From: JAKJEP01 sp964580995
GTDB lineage: Bacteria; Planctomycetota; Phycisphaerae; Sedimentisphaerales; SM23-30
Direction of reading: 5' to 3'
NCBI GenBank assembly: GCA_964580995.1
Contig: CAZOMV010000087.1
Coordinates: 1 to 25,486 of the forward strand
DNA length: 25,486 nt
Of the stretch, positions 24,246 to 25,486 are shown piece after piece (the stretch's first letter is position 1; every line of letters starts with the position of its first letter). A program made the position numbers and the translations under genes. The notes beneath the pieces are model-generated. The model was given only the letters and a program-made list of their open reading frames with translations. It did not search any database and was not told the origin of the DNA.

Positions 24246-25486
24246 CATTTTAGCCAAGTGAAGCAGAAAACTCCGCAAGTTTTGGTAATTTGCCGGTTGT
24301 GATGTAGATTTGCAGGGCTTTTTTGGTGGTATCGACGGGATTGAGACCACGTTGTTTCAGAGTGAAAAACACACTCATCAGCACCGACTGCGTTCTCGCT
24401 CCACGGTCGCTACGGTTGTTATAGCTATTCTTTCGCATGATTACCGCTCCACGAATACTGCGTTCGCCAAAATTATTATCGAACGGCACATCAGGATTGC
24501 TCAGAAAAGTAAACAGTTCATCCTGATGGCGTTTCAATCGCTTAATCAAACGTCTGGCTTCTTGGTTCGACCACTCGTGTTCGATAATAAGCTCCAAACG
24601 TTTTTCAATCCGTTGGCAGCGACGCTGATACGTGGTCTCCTCCAGTTCATCCCTGCGTTTACGCAGTCGGATCGCGTCGCAAATCAGCCGTTTGAGTTTT
24701 TTACAGAACCTCGACCAATCGCCGCGGCTGTCTTTGGATTTCCAGACCCGCTCCAGCTCACGCAGTAAATGAACCAGGCACTTTTGTTTGGCGCAGGAGA
24801 GTACGTTATAAGCATACCAGAAGTCGCTTACGAACACGCCGTTAAAACATTCCTGGATAAACTCCAAAACCACCGGACTGCCACGCGATTGCTCGATGGT
24901 AAAAATCGTGGCGGTTCGGCTGGTAAAACACCATAACCAGTGGGTCTTGCCATTGACGCGCCAGCCGGTCTCATCGCCGTGCAAGACACCGGTTTTTTGT
25001 ATGTCCTGCCTGATTTCTTCGTACCAGGCAAATAACAGATCCGCCAAACGATGCCACATCTGAACCAATCCGCCTTGCGAGATCTTGAATTGAAGATGAA
25101 AATTGAACACCTCCAGTATCTGGGATATCGTATTACCCAGGGAAAAATGCAACCAGACGCACAAAACCAGAATCCCGTTACCAATCGAGGCTTTCGGCAA
25201 AGCCTCCGTTACGATGGGTTCCACCGCCTTCCGGCAATGTGGGCACCAGTCGCGATGAATCACATGCTGGACCGTTTCGATACGAACCGCTTCGGGAATA
25301 TCTTCGATGACTCGCTCCCGTACGCCGGAACATTCTTGCAAGGGACTACCGCAATCCGGACAACAGGCAGCACGATGTTCTACCACCCGGTCGATTCGTT
25401 CGGGTATCCTGTCAACAGTTTATCTATATTAAAGTGAACTTTCGCATTTTTTAAGCGGTTGAACATAATGATTTTCGAACAGAAAA
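24242..25486 (-). mobile_element. IS66-family insertion sequence, one end visible
   Basis: The boundary on the tnpC 3' side is taken as 24242, where the integrase coding sequence stops and GTAACATTTTAGCC begins; IS66-family ends usually start with GTAA. No inverted copy of that end (GGCTAAAATGTTAC) is present before 25486. The other end is therefore outside the window or lost. Only tnpC is seen, with no tnpA or tnpB. Confidence 0.6.
24250..25386 (-). CDS. tnpC: IS66-family transposase TnpC, probably N-terminally truncated
   Basis: This DDE transposase reads leftward (378 aa from GTG 25386). It has a zinc-finger-like region (C9/C12 and CPHCRK, C48/C51), then the catalytic residues Asp138 in LHGDETGW, Asp188 in FVSDFWYAY and Glu308 in NNFGERSIRG, followed by KNSYNNRSDRGA. 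All three acidic residues are present. IS66 TnpC proteins are usually longer (roughly 450-520 aa). Family-like sequence (DRIPERIDRVVEHR) continues in frame upstream of the GTG until a stop at 25420-25422, with no better start. About 70-110 N-terminal residues, including the usual coiled coil, appear to be missing. The remaining 25423-25486 holds no recognisable IS66 sequence. The element is probably defective. Confidence 0.82.
   Translation of the reverse strand: MVEHRAACCPDCGSPLQECSGVRERVIEDIPEAVRIETVQHVIHRDWCPHCRKAVEPIVTEALPKASIGNGILVLCVWLHFSLGNTISQILEVFNFHLQFKISQGGLVQMWHRLADLLFAWYEEIRQDIQKTGVLHGDETGWRVNGKTHWLWCFTSRTATIFTIEQSRGSPVVLEFIQECFNGVFVSDFWYAYNVLSCAKQKCLVHLLRELERVWKSKDSRGDWSRFCKKLKRLICDAIRLRKRRDELEETTYQRRCQRIEKRLELIIEHEWSNQEARRLIKRLKRHQDELFTFLSNPDVPFDNNFGERSIRGAVIMRKNSYNNRSDRGARTQSVLMSVFFTLKQRGLNPVDTTKKALQIYITTGKLPKLAEFSASLG

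Overview
The window looks like part of the chromosome of an anaerobic bacterium that probably uses the methyl branch of the Wood-Ljungdahl (folate C1) pathway. My best guess is a deep-branching Planctomycetota (Phycisphaerae-like) or related lineage. That guess rests on the general look of the KdpA, RuvB-like and integrase sequences and is not a firm assignment. There is no rRNA, tRNA or CRISPR array in the window.

Layout: (1) 1-3620, minus strand: the start of a kdp high-affinity K+ uptake operon, read as a 31-aa membrane peptide, kdpF, kdpA and kdpB; kdpB runs off the left edge. (2) 3621-5290: a decayed strip with a frameshifted transposase N-terminus joined to a broken ruvB-like gene, then two 92-bp copies of a palindrome-rich repeat. 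(3) 5291-7606: a NifA-like sigma-54 activator whose input region is a RecA/KaiC-like domain with a degenerate P-loop plus a GAF domain. (4) 7607-7978: a control region with two 18-bp imperfect palindromes 20 bp apart and a near-perfect -24/-12 sigma-54 promoter. (5) 7979-22622: one tightly packed plus-strand operon of eleven genes: unknown protein, divergent MvhD-like protein, MetF, two FMN/Fe-S glutamate-synthase-like subunits, a glutamine amidotransferase-GXGXG fusion, HdrC, HdrB, a 1520-aa HdrA with a GltD/NfnB module inserted in it, canonical MvhD, and MetV. (6) 22623-25486: a terminator-like hairpin, a small protein that looks like a metallopeptidase-family member with a ruined HExxH motif, an integrase-type transposase cut off before its third catalytic residue, and an IS66-family transposase on the minus strand at the breakpoint.

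How the genes may work together: MetF-MetV-HdrABC-MvhD is a known type of methylene-tetrahydrofolate reductase complex (precedent: Moorella thermoacetica). Here its genes enclose a complete set of glutamate-synthase parts: amidotransferase, GXGXG, FMN synthase and, inside HdrA, the NAD(P)H-oxidising GltD-like module. The inference is a single large flavin-based electron-transfer assembly that draws electrons from NAD(P)H through the GltD module and sends them both to C1 reduction and to a glutamate-synthase-like amidation. The sigma-54 promoter and the NifA-like regulator just upstream fit control by nitrogen or redox state. This coupling is the most interesting item in the window and is not proven by sequence alone.
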